Below are positions 17,590 to 24,941 of a stretch of 26,704 nt of DNA, piece by piece. How positions within the stretch are numbered: position 1 is the stretch's first letter; each line of letters begins with the position of its first letter. The position numbers and the translations under genes were made by a program. Under the pieces are notes generated by a model that searched no databases, was not told the origin of the DNA, and was given only the letters and a program-made list of their open reading frames with translations. The stretch is from CAZGWJ01 sp964529445 (GTDB taxonomy: Bacteria; Oederibacteriota; Muellerivitia; Muellerivitales; Muellerivitaceae), in assembly GCA_964529445.1 (NCBI GenBank), contig CAZGWJ010000033.1:1-26704 (forward strand), given 5' to 3'.

Positions 17590-18350
17590 TAACTCAACGG
17601 TCGTGTGCGATGGTCATGATGGCGATTACACTGGCGCTGGCTGGGTGCACGGGTGGCCGTGAGCATGTAAAGCGCATGGACAAAGCGGTGGTTAAGTGTA
17701 TATCGGAGGCTGTGTTGTGGAATCAGTATTGGAACGGGTATTGGGACGACAAAACGTTTAGAGACGCCTGCGTGCGGGATGTGCCGATCGTGGTGTGCGA
17801 GGATGTGAACGATGACAAACAAACGAACGCGTTCATTGATGATTTGAAGTCTATGGTTGTTTTAAGTGAATACCGCGGTGTTGTCATTCCGTTATATTTG
17901 AATGACCACTCGAATGATGAAATCGCATATGCAACCCAAAAGGAGAGTATATGCAAGACCCACAGAAAAAATATTAAGGCGAACTTCGGCGCGTATCAAG
18001 ACGTCTTATCATTCAGGGGTTCAAAGACGGACAAGGTGTCGTTTTCGATGAAGGCGTTAGATCAGATTGTTAAGGAAGTGATCGGCGAACAGATGAAGGG
18101 TAAAAAGCGGAAGGTTACTATAAATGTGGCCAATTATGATTATTGGTATTCTGTATTTTACTTTAGTGTTCCGGAATTAGAACGAGTTGGATTCGTGTAT
18201 TTCATGCCGGGTGGCGGTGAAGTGGAGGGGGGGGATATTATGAACGTTATGAAGAAGGACAATATATATAAGAATATTGTGGGAATGAAAAGCGGGTTGT
18301 TGTGTAGATATACATACGACGGCATAAGCCTTAACCGCGAGGAGAAGTAA
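17583..18350 (+). CDS. Lipoprotein, candidate immunity protein for the Rhs tip
   Basis: This 255-residue protein has a lipoprotein signal: a short basic start, a hydrophobic stretch, lipobox LAGC with Cys at residue 22, and Gly at +3. That predicts export and lipid anchoring in the periplasm. Its ATG lies inside the end of the rhs gene (7-nt overlap), so the two are co-transcribed and probably translationally coupled. Like the rhs tip it is AT-richer than the DNA around it, suggesting that tip and this gene moved together. Immunity against a peptidoglycan hydrolase would have to act in the periplasm, which fits. I recognise no family; the role rests on position, compartment and composition. 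The C-terminal half has many aromatic residues (NYDYWYSVFYF). Confidence 0.75.
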   Translation: MVITQRSCAMVMMAITLALAGCTGGREHVKRMDKAVVKCISEAVLWNQYWNGYWDDKTFRDACVRDVPIVVCEDVNDDKQTNAFIDDLKSMVVLSEYRGVVIPLYLNDHSNDEIAYATQKESICKTHRKNIKANFGAYQDVLSFRGSKTDKVSFSMKALDQIVKEVIGEQMKGKKRKVTINVANYDYWYSVFYFSVPELERVGFVYFMPGGGEVEGGDIMNVMKKDNIYKNIVGMKSGLLCRYTYDGISLNREEK

Positions 18351-18383
18351 ACGATTATAAAATTGTAAATAGACCTGCCGTCA

Positions 18384-18743
18384 TTACATCTCCTCCAGGA
18401 ATGCGTCCATCAGATCGACGATCTTGCGGCGCTTCGCGGGGGGGAGTTTTTCTAGCTTGCTGATGCGTCTCCTGAGGCGGGTGTCCTTCCTGGGACCGTC
18501 ATTCTCCGGGGTATCCAGGCCCAGCAGGGTATCGGCTGAGGTGGACAGGGCCTTGGCAATTGCGGTGAGAAGATGGGAGGGGGGGTATTTGGCTTTGGTT
18601 TCGTAGTAGGTAATAACCCTTTGGGTGACCCCGAGAACCTTGGCGAGTTCCGTTTGGGTATAACCGGCGGCTTTGCGGAGACGAGCCATGCGGGTCCCGA
18701 AGGACTCAGTTCCCGGCTTAGGACTCTTTTCCCGTTTTCCCAC
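18384..18743 (-). CDS. XRE-family HTH transcriptional regulator
   Basis: The 119-residue product has a Cro/C1-type HTH at about residues 16-75 (MARLRKAAGYTQTELAKVLG, then VTQRVITYYETKAKYPP). A short basic/helical C-terminal tail follows (RRISKLEKLPPAKRRKIVDL). It probably represses its own promoter and the oppositely oriented primase gene, as in phage and integrative-element switches. The start is GTG at 18743 with GAGGGG about 8 nt upstream; an internal ATG at the MARLRK position is an alternative. It is convergent to the immunity lipoprotein gene and divergent from the primase-like gene. No ligand or peptidase domain is visible. Confidence 0.85.
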   Translation of the reverse strand: MGKREKSPKPGTESFGTRMARLRKAAGYTQTELAKVLGVTQRVITYYETKAKYPPSHLLTAIAKALSTSADTLLGLDTPENDGPRKDTRLRRRISKLEKLPPAKRRKIVDLMDAFLEEM

Positions 18744-19134
18744 CGAAAGACCCCTCTATTGGTTTCCGTTAGTGGCTACCAGTCGATAATGCAGGTATGA
18801 GTTTATATGAAAGAGAGCGAATGGTTATGCATCATTCATAACTTTGTGACCACGAGCGATTCTACTAAAAACCACTGAATACCACGTACAAACGCGTATG
18901 TCGTGGAGTGACGAAATATCCATATGCCTTTATCCCCGTTTTGTCGGAATGCGTATGACGGATACGACTCGTGAACAGTATAGGGGCGGAAAATGCGTAT
19001 ATTCATTTGTTGCGCAACAATATACCAATAGTGTATATTTCTGTGCACACACTAATTTCATGTGAAACCCATTGACAGGTTTTCGAGGGAGGGCGGATTT
19101 GAGGAAGCGGGACGGGAAATCGCTGGAGGCGGCC
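18744..19134. promoter_or_regulatory. Divergent control region between XRE regulator and primase gene
   Basis: No gene is seen here. The region is AT-rich against GC-rich flanks. It holds three GCGTAT direct repeats (18894, 18951, 18995), an inverted repeat CGTAT-GACGG-ATACG (18952-18966), the perfect 14-bp palindrome TTGTTGCGCAACAA (19007-19020), and the inverted repeat AATATAC/GTATATT (19019-19039). A possible + strand promoter is TTGCGC (19010-19015), 18 nt, TATATT (19034-19039), overlapped by both palindromes; these would be natural operators for the XRE protein. Confidence 0.5.
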
Positions 19135-21429
19135 ATGAGGCCGACGGGGGCGGTGGCCGGGGGCCAGGAAGCCGTGTTGAGGCGGCGGCTCCTGAACCGG
19201 CTGGCGGCCCTGTACGCGGAACGCTTCCAGGCCCTCACGACCGGGAAGAAGGCCCTGAACGTATGGGGCCTTACGGACGAGTCCCTCTGGAAGGACTTCC
19301 GGGTGGGGTATACGGACGGTGCCTTGGCTCCGGTGTTGCCCGAGGGCGGGGAAGTGAGGGAGGCCTTGACCCGGCTGGGGTTCCTGGACGCCGCAGGGGT
19401 TGAGACCTTCACGGACTGCGTGGTGTTCCCTTGGTTCGACGAGAACGACGATTGCGTGGGGATGGCCGGGGTGAGGGTTCAGAGCGGGGAGTGGGTGCAC
19501 TTGCCGGGACCGAGAGTGGGAGTGTGGAACCTTTCGGCCCTGAGAAGAAGCAGGTCCCTGATCCTTGCGGCAAACATCCTGGACGCGTTGATCCTGTACC
19601 AGGCGGGCTTCAGGGACGTGACGGCCCTGTGGGGGTCGGGAGGATGGACCGACGACCACGGAAGGATGTTCCAGAGGCATGGGACGAAGGAGGTGTACTT
19701 GACCTTCGAGCCGGGGGAGGGGGTGGAGAAGGGGCTGGCGGACGAGGAGGTGGCAGTCTACCGGATCGGGCTCCCCAAGAGCGTATCCGACTTCTTCGGC
19801 GGGACTGAGAGGGCGGTGCAGGTCTTCGAGGGGATGCTGGCGGAGGCCAACCCGCAGGCGGGGATATCCTCATCACAAGCCCAGGACATGCGGGAGGAAG
19901 GGTTCGAGCGCACGGCCACGGGGTTCGTCGTGCAATGGGGAAAGAGGCGGTACGAGGTGAAGGCGGTGCAGAAGGAGGGGGTGCGGTTGAGGGTGACGCT
20001 GAAGGCGCAGGAGCCGGGGGAGAAACGGTTCATGCTGGACGTGTTCGACCTGTATTCGGAGAGGGGGAGACAGCTTCTCTCCAAGGCGAGCCAGGGGCAT
20101 TTCAAGGAGAAGGCGGGTGTGATCGGGGAGGACGTGGAGAAACTGCTGGAGTTGGCGGAAGGGTATGAGCCAACGTCGGTCGAGACTCGGAACAAGGCCC
20201 CGGAGATGGGGAAGGAGGAGAGGGAGGAGGCGTTGGCCCTCCTGCACGATCCCGCCCTTATGGACCGCATCCTTTCGGATTTCGAGGCGTGCGGGTTGGC
20301 GGGGGAGGAGGGGAACAAGCTGACGGGGTACCTGTGCGCGGTGAGCCGCAAACTTGAGGAGCCGTTGGCGGTCTTGATCCAGAGCCGGAGCGCGGCGGGA
20401 AAGAGCACGTTGCAGGAGGCCATCCTGCGGTTCATCCCACCCGAGGACGTGGAGAAGTACACGAGGCTGACGGGTCAGGCCCTCTTTTACAAGGACGAAT
20501 CCGGGTTGTCGCACAAGCTTTTGGCCATCGAGGAGGAGGCAGGGGCGAGGGAGGCGGGGTATTCGATCCGGAACCTGCAATCCTCGAAGTATCTTTCAAT
20601 CGCCACGACGGAGAAGGACCCGGTAACGGGGAAGATGAGGGCGGTGGAGTACAGGGTGAAGGGGCCGGTGGCGCTGATGCTGACCACGACCGCTGTGGAC
20701 ATGGATTTCGAGACTCAGAACCGCTTTTTGACGCTGACGATCGACGAATCGAAGGCCATGACGGAGCGCATCCTGGAGGCGCAGAGGGAGGGGGAGACGC
20801 TGGCGGGGTTGGGGCGGAGGAAGGAAAGGGAGCGGGTGGAGAGGGTGCACCAGAACGCCCAGCGGTTGCTTCGCCCCCTGGCGGTGGTGAACCCCTATGC
20901 CCCGAAACTGGCCTTCCCGGCGACCACCCTGAGGGCCAGGAGGGACCACAAGAAGTACCTGGGACTGATCCGGGTGATCGCCTTCCTGCACCAGTACCAG
21001 AGGGAGGTGAAGGTCCACGAGGGGGTGGAGTACATCGAGGTGGAACCGGGTGACATCGAGCGGGCGAACCGGCTGGCGGGGGAGGTTTTGGGGAGGACGC
21101 TGGACGAGGTGTCGGCACCTGGGAGGGCTCTGCTTTCGGAGATCCGGCGGATGGTGGGGGAGAGGGGGAAGGGGGACTGTCGGGAGGGGGAATACCGATT
21201 CACGAGGCGGGACATACGGGCCTTCACGGGATGGAGTGATTTCCAGGTGAAGACGCACCTGGGGGAGTTGGTGGGGCTGGAGTACCTGGGGGTGGTGGCC
21301 GGGAGGAAGGGGCAGGAGTACGTGTACGAGTTGAACGGGGAGCGGGATAGGGAGGGGGAGGAGAAGGGGTTGGTGCTGGGGGGGCTGGCTTGCCCCGGGA
21401 GGGTGCTTGAGGGGGCGGGATTGTCCTGA
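19135..21429 (+). CDS. Mobile-element primase/ATPase-like protein with degenerate TOPRIM domain
   Basis: The product is 764 residues from ATG 19135, which has GGAGG 5 nt upstream; TTG 19099 (after AGGGAGGG) and TTG 19072 are alternatives. The first ~240 residues align by eye with the DnaG-like primase core: FRVGYTDG, then a TOPRIM fold with LILAANILDALILYQAGF (about 142-159) and VYLTFEPGEG (about 188-197). The usual Glu (EGxxDAL) reads AANILDAL and the DxD reads ExG, so catalytic acids are missing. The CHC2 zinc finger usual in this group is absent. A P-loop ATPase follows: QSRSAAGKST (about 416-425) and a Walker B-like LLAIEEEAG, with TTTAVDMDFETQNR as sensor-like region. A winged-helix end (FTRRDIRAFTG...) closes it. 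Similar primase-ATPases occur next to tyrosine recombinases in integrative elements. Confidence 0.8.
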   Translation: MRPTGAVAGGQEAVLRRRLLNRLAALYAERFQALTTGKKALNVWGLTDESLWKDFRVGYTDGALAPVLPEGGEVREALTRLGFLDAAGVETFTDCVVFPWFDENDDCVGMAGVRVQSGEWVHLPGPRVGVWNLSALRRSRSLILAANILDALILYQAGFRDVTALWGSGGWTDDHGRMFQRHGTKEVYLTFEPGEGVEKGLADEEVAVYRIGLPKSVSDFFGGTERAVQVFEGMLAEANPQAGISSSQAQDMREEGFERTATGFVVQWGKRRYEVKAVQKEGVRLRVTLKAQEPGEKRFMLDVFDLYSERGRQLLSKASQGHFKEKAGVIGEDVEKLLELAEGYEPTSVETRNKAPEMGKEEREEALALLHDPALMDRILSDFEACGLAGEEGNKLTGYLCAVSRKLEEPLAVLIQSRSAAGKSTLQEAILRFIPPEDVEKYTRLTGQALFYKDESGLSHKLLAIEEEAGAREAGYSIRNLQSSKYLSIATTEKDPVTGKMRAVEYRVKGPVALMLTTTAVDMDFETQNRFLTLTIDESKAMTERILEAQREGETLAGLGRRKERERVERVHQNAQRLLRPLAVVNPYAPKLAFPATTLRARRDHKKYLGLIRVIAFLHQYQREVKVHEGVEYIEVEPGDIERANRLAGEVLGRTLDEVSAPGRALLSEIRRMVGERGKGDCREGEYRFTRRDIRAFTGWSDFQVKTHLGELVGLEYLGVVAGRKGQEYVYELNGERDREGEEKGLVLGGLACPGRVLEGAGLS

Positions 21430-21436
21430 AGAACAA

Positions 21437-21455
21437 TTTTAACGAATCGTTAAAA
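21437..21455. repeat. Perfect 19-bp palindrome just after the primase gene
   Basis: TTTTAACGA-A-TCGTTAAAA lies 8 bases after the stop codon. It has no T-run after it on the + strand, so a terminator is doubtful. Symmetry and AT-content suit a protein binding site, for example for the recombinases or the XRE protein. Confidence 0.6.
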
Positions 21456-21627
21456 AGAAAAAGGGCGTATATCGAGGCGGGACAAGGGTTTTGGGGTTTG
21501 GGTGATGGCAAACCCACCTATCAAAGCATCAAGGCGGAGGTATTAGGGAGTGAGAAGCGGGGTGCAAGTCCTATTAGCACGAAAAGGGGGCGAAAGGCGT
21601 TGGCATTGTGGTGGTTTGGGTTTTGTT

Positions 21628-21658
21628 CGACGCCAGCTCCCACCCCATCCGTATCAGT
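21628..21658 (+). repeat. Direct repeat A (upstream copy)
   Basis: A 31-bp segment starts CGACGCCAGC and ends GTATCAGT, with 26 of 31 bases matching the copy at 21923. About 18 nt downstream it is followed by GGGGAAAGGTGTGTC and directly by the GTCAACC/GGTTGAC hairpin. Confidence 0.7.
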
Positions 21659-21922
21659 ATGAATGGCGCGGGCGCGGGGAAAGGTGTGTCAACCGGTGGT
21701 TGACTGAGGTTGGCGGACTTGGCGGTACTTGGCGTGACTTGGAGAAACGGCTTTGAGGCATACAGGCGAACGAAAAGAGCCCTACTTGGCGGTTGGCGGG
21801 AAAAGGTCTAAGGCCCCCTACGGTTACCGGCGGAGGGTAAAGTGGCTTTACACGAAGTTTTAATCCGACTAAAGCAAAAACACAGTATTTCACATTGGAA
21901 TTGTTGAAGAAGTCTTTCTGAC

Positions 21923-21953
21923 CGACGCCAGCCCCCACTCCCCCTGTATCAGT
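21923..21953 (+). repeat. Direct repeat A (downstream copy)
   Basis: This is the second copy of the 31-bp segment (CGACGCCAGC...GTATCAGT), 295 bp after the first. About 23 nt downstream it too is followed by a GGGGAGGGGTGTGTC box and a hairpin (GTGTC-CT-GACAC). The conserved layout repeat, box, hairpin suggests a functional site rather than a chance match. Confidence 0.7.
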
Positions 21954-22183
21954 TTTCAATTGGTTTTGTCCATCAAGGGGAGGGGTGTGTCCTGACACGG
22001 GCGCGGGCGAGAGGCGGGAGGGGGTGAGGAGGAAGGGGCAGAGGCAACGGCATGGCGAGGATCCGGCAGGGCGAGGGCATGACCGGCCAGGGCGGGTGTC
22101 CTAGGCGGGGGTGTGGAACAGAATTCGGCTTACGACCTGCTTCCAAGGGGGTCTGGGCCGATATCACAAGCAAGGAGGACGGC

Positions 22184-23179
22184 ATGGAGAGCTTGGAAGC
22201 GGTTGGGGAGGCGATGGTGAGGCACTTGCAGGGGAAGGGGTACACCCCGGCCACGGTGACGGGGTACGGGAGGTATGTGAAGCCGTTCCTGGCGTACCTG
22301 GCCGAAAAAGGGGTGGTGGACTTGAGGCGGGTGACGGTGGACGAGCTTCTGGAATACCGCCAGCGGGTGCTGGAGGCGAAGACTTTCCAGGGGAAGCCGT
22401 ACCGGTGGGGGACGGTGTGTCTGATGATCCGGTCGGCGAAGACCCTTTTCGACTACCTGGAGGAGACGGGTCAGATCCTCCTGAACCCGGCGGTGAACAT
22501 GAAGGAGCCGCCCCGGCCCCACCGGCTTCCCCACGTGGTCCTGAACCGGGAGGAGGTGGAGGAGATCCTGCGGGTGCCGGACACCTCGACCTCCACGGGG
22601 ATGAGGGACCAGGCGATCCTGGAGGTGTTCTATTCGACCGGGTTGAGGCTGGGGGAGCTGATCCGGCTGAGGGTGGAGGACGTGGACCAGGAAGGTGGGT
22701 TCCTGAGGGTCGAAAGCGGGAAGGGTGGGAAGAGCCGCGTGGTGCCGCTGGGGCAGGAGGCCATGAGGTTCGTGAAGGGATATCTGCTCAAGGGGAGGCC
22801 CCATTTGGCACCGAAGGGGCGGGATGAGAAGGCGCTTTTCGTCAACAAGGAGGGGAACCCGGTGAGCAAGCAGGCGGTGGAGATCATGGTGAGGATGGCG
22901 GGGAGGAGGGCCGGGATCGGGAAGCCGGTGAGCCCCCATACCTTGAGGCATACCTTCGCGACGCTGATGGTGAAGAACGGGGCACCGGTGGAGGCGGTGT
23001 CGAAGATGTTGGGGCACGTTTTCCTGTCCACGACCCAGGTGTATACCCACGTGGCGGGGGTGGACGTGAAGAAGGCGCACGGGGAGGCCCACCCGAGGGA
23101 GCGGGGGAAGGCGGCCCAGGAGGCCAAGGCCGGGGCGGAGCCGACCGTGACGGCCTTCAAGGGGTGGAGCCGTGCGTGA
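22184..23179 (+). CDS. Tyrosine recombinase/integrase, first of a pair
   Basis: The 331-residue product of XerC/D-like layout has an N-terminal SAM-like core-binding domain (about 5-95) and a C-terminal catalytic domain. Catalytic residues are all present: R155 in STGLRLGEL, Lys in KGGKSRVVPL, H252-x-x-R255 in SPHTLRHTF, His in LGH, and Y287 in TTQVYTHV. It should cut and rejoin DNA through a 3'-phosphotyrosine. ATG 22184 is chosen because AAGGAGG lies 5 nt upstream and core-binding homology starts right after; the open frame reaches back to 22052 without such a site. It overlaps the second recombinase gene by 8 nt. Target sites may be the direct repeats upstream. Confidence 0.93.
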   Translation: MESLEAVGEAMVRHLQGKGYTPATVTGYGRYVKPFLAYLAEKGVVDLRRVTVDELLEYRQRVLEAKTFQGKPYRWGTVCLMIRSAKTLFDYLEETGQILLNPAVNMKEPPRPHRLPHVVLNREEVEEILRVPDTSTSTGMRDQAILEVFYSTGLRLGELIRLRVEDVDQEGGFLRVESGKGGKSRVVPLGQEAMRFVKGYLLKGRPHLAPKGRDEKALFVNKEGNPVSKQAVEIMVRMAGRRAGIGKPVSPHTLRHTFATLMVKNGAPVEAVSKMLGHVFLSTTQVYTHVAGVDVKKAHGEAHPRERGKAAQEAKAGAEPTVTAFKGWSRA

Positions 23180-24104
23180 CCTGGAGGCGTACGGGGAGAG
23201 GTTCGAGGGGTTGCTGAGGGTGAACGGGTATTCGCCGAAGACGGTGTACCACTACCGGTACGAGGCGAGAAGGTTCTTCGGGCACCTGAGGGAGTGCGGG
23301 GTGGAGGACTTGGTGCAGGTAAGCCCATCCCACGTGCGGGACTACATGGCCGAGTTGTACGGGAAGGCGATGGAGGAGGGAAAGCCGTCGGCGGCACACG
23401 GGCAGAACCGGGCTCTCCAGGCGGTGAAGGCCATGTTCCGGCTCCTGGAGGGCGAGGGATACCTTGCGTCCGACCCGACCCGGCACGTGGCATACGCGAG
23501 GAGGCCCAAGCGGTTGCCGCCGGGCGGGTTGACGCGGGCGGAGGCGGAGAGGTTGCTGGAGACCCCCGACACGAGCACCGTGATCGGATACCGGGACCGG
23601 GCGATATTGGAGGTGTTGTACTCGACGGGTTTGAGGCGCAGTGAGGTGGAATCGCTGAAGGTGGGGGATGTGGACTTGAAGGAGGGGTTCGTGAGGGTGA
23701 ACCTGGGGAAGGGAGGGAAGGACCGCGTGGTGCCGCTGGGGGAGGTGGCTTGTCGGTACGTGGAGGGGTACCTGAAGGCGATCCGGCCCCAGTTGGTGAA
23801 GGACGAGGCCCAGGACATACTGTTCCTGAGCCAGTACGGGAACCGGCTGGCCAACGGGGTCTTGTGGAGGATGGTGAGCCTCTACGGGGCGAAGGCGGGG
23901 CTGAAGAGGAAGGTGTATCCGCACCTGTTGAGGCACACGTGCGCGACGCTGATGATGAAGAACAAGGCGAACCTGAGGCACATCCAGGAGATGCTGGGGC
24001 ACGAGAGCCTGGGGACGACGCAGGTGTACCTGTCGGTGACGGCGGCGGATTTGAAGGCGGCGCATCGGAAATACCATCCCCGGGAGCGCATGAAATCGGA
24101 CTGA
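23172..24104 (+). CDS. Tyrosine recombinase/integrase, second of a pair
   Basis: The 310-residue product is a paralogue of the upstream recombinase, sharing the fold, the STGLR.(S/G)E motif and an (A)H..HPRER tail. It starts at GTG, 8 nt before the end of the first gene. Catalytic set complete: R155, Lys in GKGGKDRVVPL, H251-x-x-R254 in YPHLLRHTC, His in LGHESL, Y286 in TTQVYLS. Two different but related recombinases made from one mRNA suggest a heteromeric pair acting on an asymmetric site, as XerC with XerD do. That is inference; each could also act alone. Confidence 0.92.
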   Translation: MRDLEAYGERFEGLLRVNGYSPKTVYHYRYEARRFFGHLRECGVEDLVQVSPSHVRDYMAELYGKAMEEGKPSAAHGQNRALQAVKAMFRLLEGEGYLASDPTRHVAYARRPKRLPPGGLTRAEAERLLETPDTSTVIGYRDRAILEVLYSTGLRRSEVESLKVGDVDLKEGFVRVNLGKGGKDRVVPLGEVACRYVEGYLKAIRPQLVKDEAQDILFLSQYGNRLANGVLWRMVSLYGAKAGLKRKVYPHLLRHTCATLMMKNKANLRHIQEMLGHESLGTTQVYLSVTAADLKAAHRKYHPRERMKSD

Positions 24105-24134
24105 CGATGTGGGCGCATCGTGTATCATTTACAC
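24101..24134 (+). promoter_or_regulatory. Promoter with operator-like palindrome, leaderless arrangement
   Basis: CTGACG (24101-24106), a 16-nt spacer and TATCAT (24123-24128) put transcription start at or near the ATG at 24135. The inverted repeat GTGTA-TCATT-TACAC (24120-24134) covers the -10 box and touches the start codon, a typical place for a repressor. Confidence 0.45.
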
Positions 24135-24824
24135 ATGGTCAAGAAAAAGCGCATTCTAGAAGCTATTCCCGTATCGGTGGTGAAACGCCTTGCCGAATTG
24201 GACATGATTACCAAACGCCAGACCGAATTGGGCTTGCGAATCATGAAGGCGTATGGCGGGGCCATGTACCCGTTGGATATGTATATCTTTGGGGCTTTGA
24301 AAAGGTCGATCCATCTGATTGACGGGTTTTCGGAGATGGTTCGCAGGGGGAATTATATGTGCGCCTTGCCAATCCTCCGTCTCCAGATGGACAGCGTGAT
24401 GCGAGTGAGTGCTTTTTGGCGCGTTGCAAAGCCGTATGAAGTTGTGATGCAGGTATGGCAAGGGGAAGGGCTTAATAACATTGAGGATATGGAAGGGAAC
24501 AAGTTAAAGGATGCCTTCCTGCGGGAAAAGCTGACGAAGGAGTATCCGTTCTTCTCCCGGATGTACAAAGAAACATCCGGGTATGTTCACTTGTCAAAAC
24601 GACATATCGCGTCGCAATTTGAAAGCGTCGATGAGACGGAGCGGAAGGTGTCCATTTCGATAGGGCGGCCGAAACTATCGGATTGGCGTGAACCGGATAT
24701 GCTTGAGGCAATTGATGCATTCATCGGGGTCACGAATATCTTGATCTACTATTGTGAAGGATGGTGTCGGACGAAAGACAACCCTCTGGGAAGGAATCGA
24801 CCGGCGGGGGAAGTGTCAGAATAG
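24135..24824 (+). CDS. Uncharacterised all-helical protein, possibly HEPN-like
   Basis: From ATG 24135 the product is 229 residues; a GTG five codons upstream lies within the palindrome and is less likely. I do not recognise a named family with certainty. The sequence is mostly helical, with LKRSIHLIDGFSEMVRRGNY, then LPILRLQMDSVMRVSAFWRV, and a conserved-looking ETSGYVHLSKRH. The alternation of charged helices with an R..(Q/L)D pattern and a late S/T-x-x-H segment reminds me of abortive-infection or HEPN-like helical bundles in defence islands. No Rx4-6H motif is clear, so a nuclease role is not claimed. It lies directly after the recombinase pair and has its own promoter-like sequence. It is AT-richer than the recombinases. 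Confidence 0.7.
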   Translation: MVKKKRILEAIPVSVVKRLAELDMITKRQTELGLRIMKAYGGAMYPLDMYIFGALKRSIHLIDGFSEMVRRGNYMCALPILRLQMDSVMRVSAFWRVAKPYEVVMQVWQGEGLNNIEDMEGNKLKDAFLREKLTKEYPFFSRMYKETSGYVHLSKRHIASQFESVDETERKVSISIGRPKLSDWREPDMLEAIDAFIGVTNILIYYCEGWCRTKDNPLGRNRPAGEVSE

Positions 24825-24904
24825 TCGGGCGTTCCCTGGGTAATAAATGATCGTTTTAACGGCGGTATGTTCCCCGTCCAAAAGGCCAAATACGGCTAAG
24901 GGAC

Positions 24905-24932
24905 TTGAAGTTGCGCCGGAAATCAATAATAT
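24905..24932 (+). promoter_or_regulatory. Promoter for the membrane protein/RelE-like pair
   Basis: TTGAAG (24905-24910), a 16-nt spacer and TAATAT (24927-24932) form a good sigma-70-type promoter. The -10 box abuts the ATG at 24933, so that ATG would precede the mRNA start; the ATG at 24942 or 24951 is the more likely start, and the transcript may be leaderless. Confidence 0.55.
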
Positions 24933-24941
24933 ATGCTCACT

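Larger units (their letters stand above)
21430..22183. other. Structured 750-bp non-coding region between primase and recombinases
   Basis: No convincing gene lies here; a frame runs into the recombinase from 22052 but has no ribosome binding site. The region contains a 19-bp palindrome (21437-21455), a GGGTTTG/CAAACCC hairpin (about 21494-21516), two direct repeats (21628-21658 and 21923-21953), a GTCAACC/GGTTGAC hairpin (21688-21704), GTAAAG/CTTTAC (21837-21851) and GTGTC/GACAC (21987-21998). It is a candidate attachment region, origin or ncRNA locus; the sequence alone does not decide. Confidence 0.5.

Noticed and set aside
21556..21575. tRNA-like T-arm (GGGGTGCAAGTCC)
   Set aside because: The stem does not extend to five pairs and no acceptor, D or anticodon arm can be built around it.
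21480..21600. Riboswitch or group II intron end
   Set aside because: A hairpin and a GTGCAAG stretch are present, but no complete conserved core of any riboswitch or intron domain V could be recognised.
22052..22183. N-terminal extension of the first recombinase
   Set aside because: No ribosome binding site at 22052, low-complexity product, and a strong AAGGAGG directly before ATG 22184.
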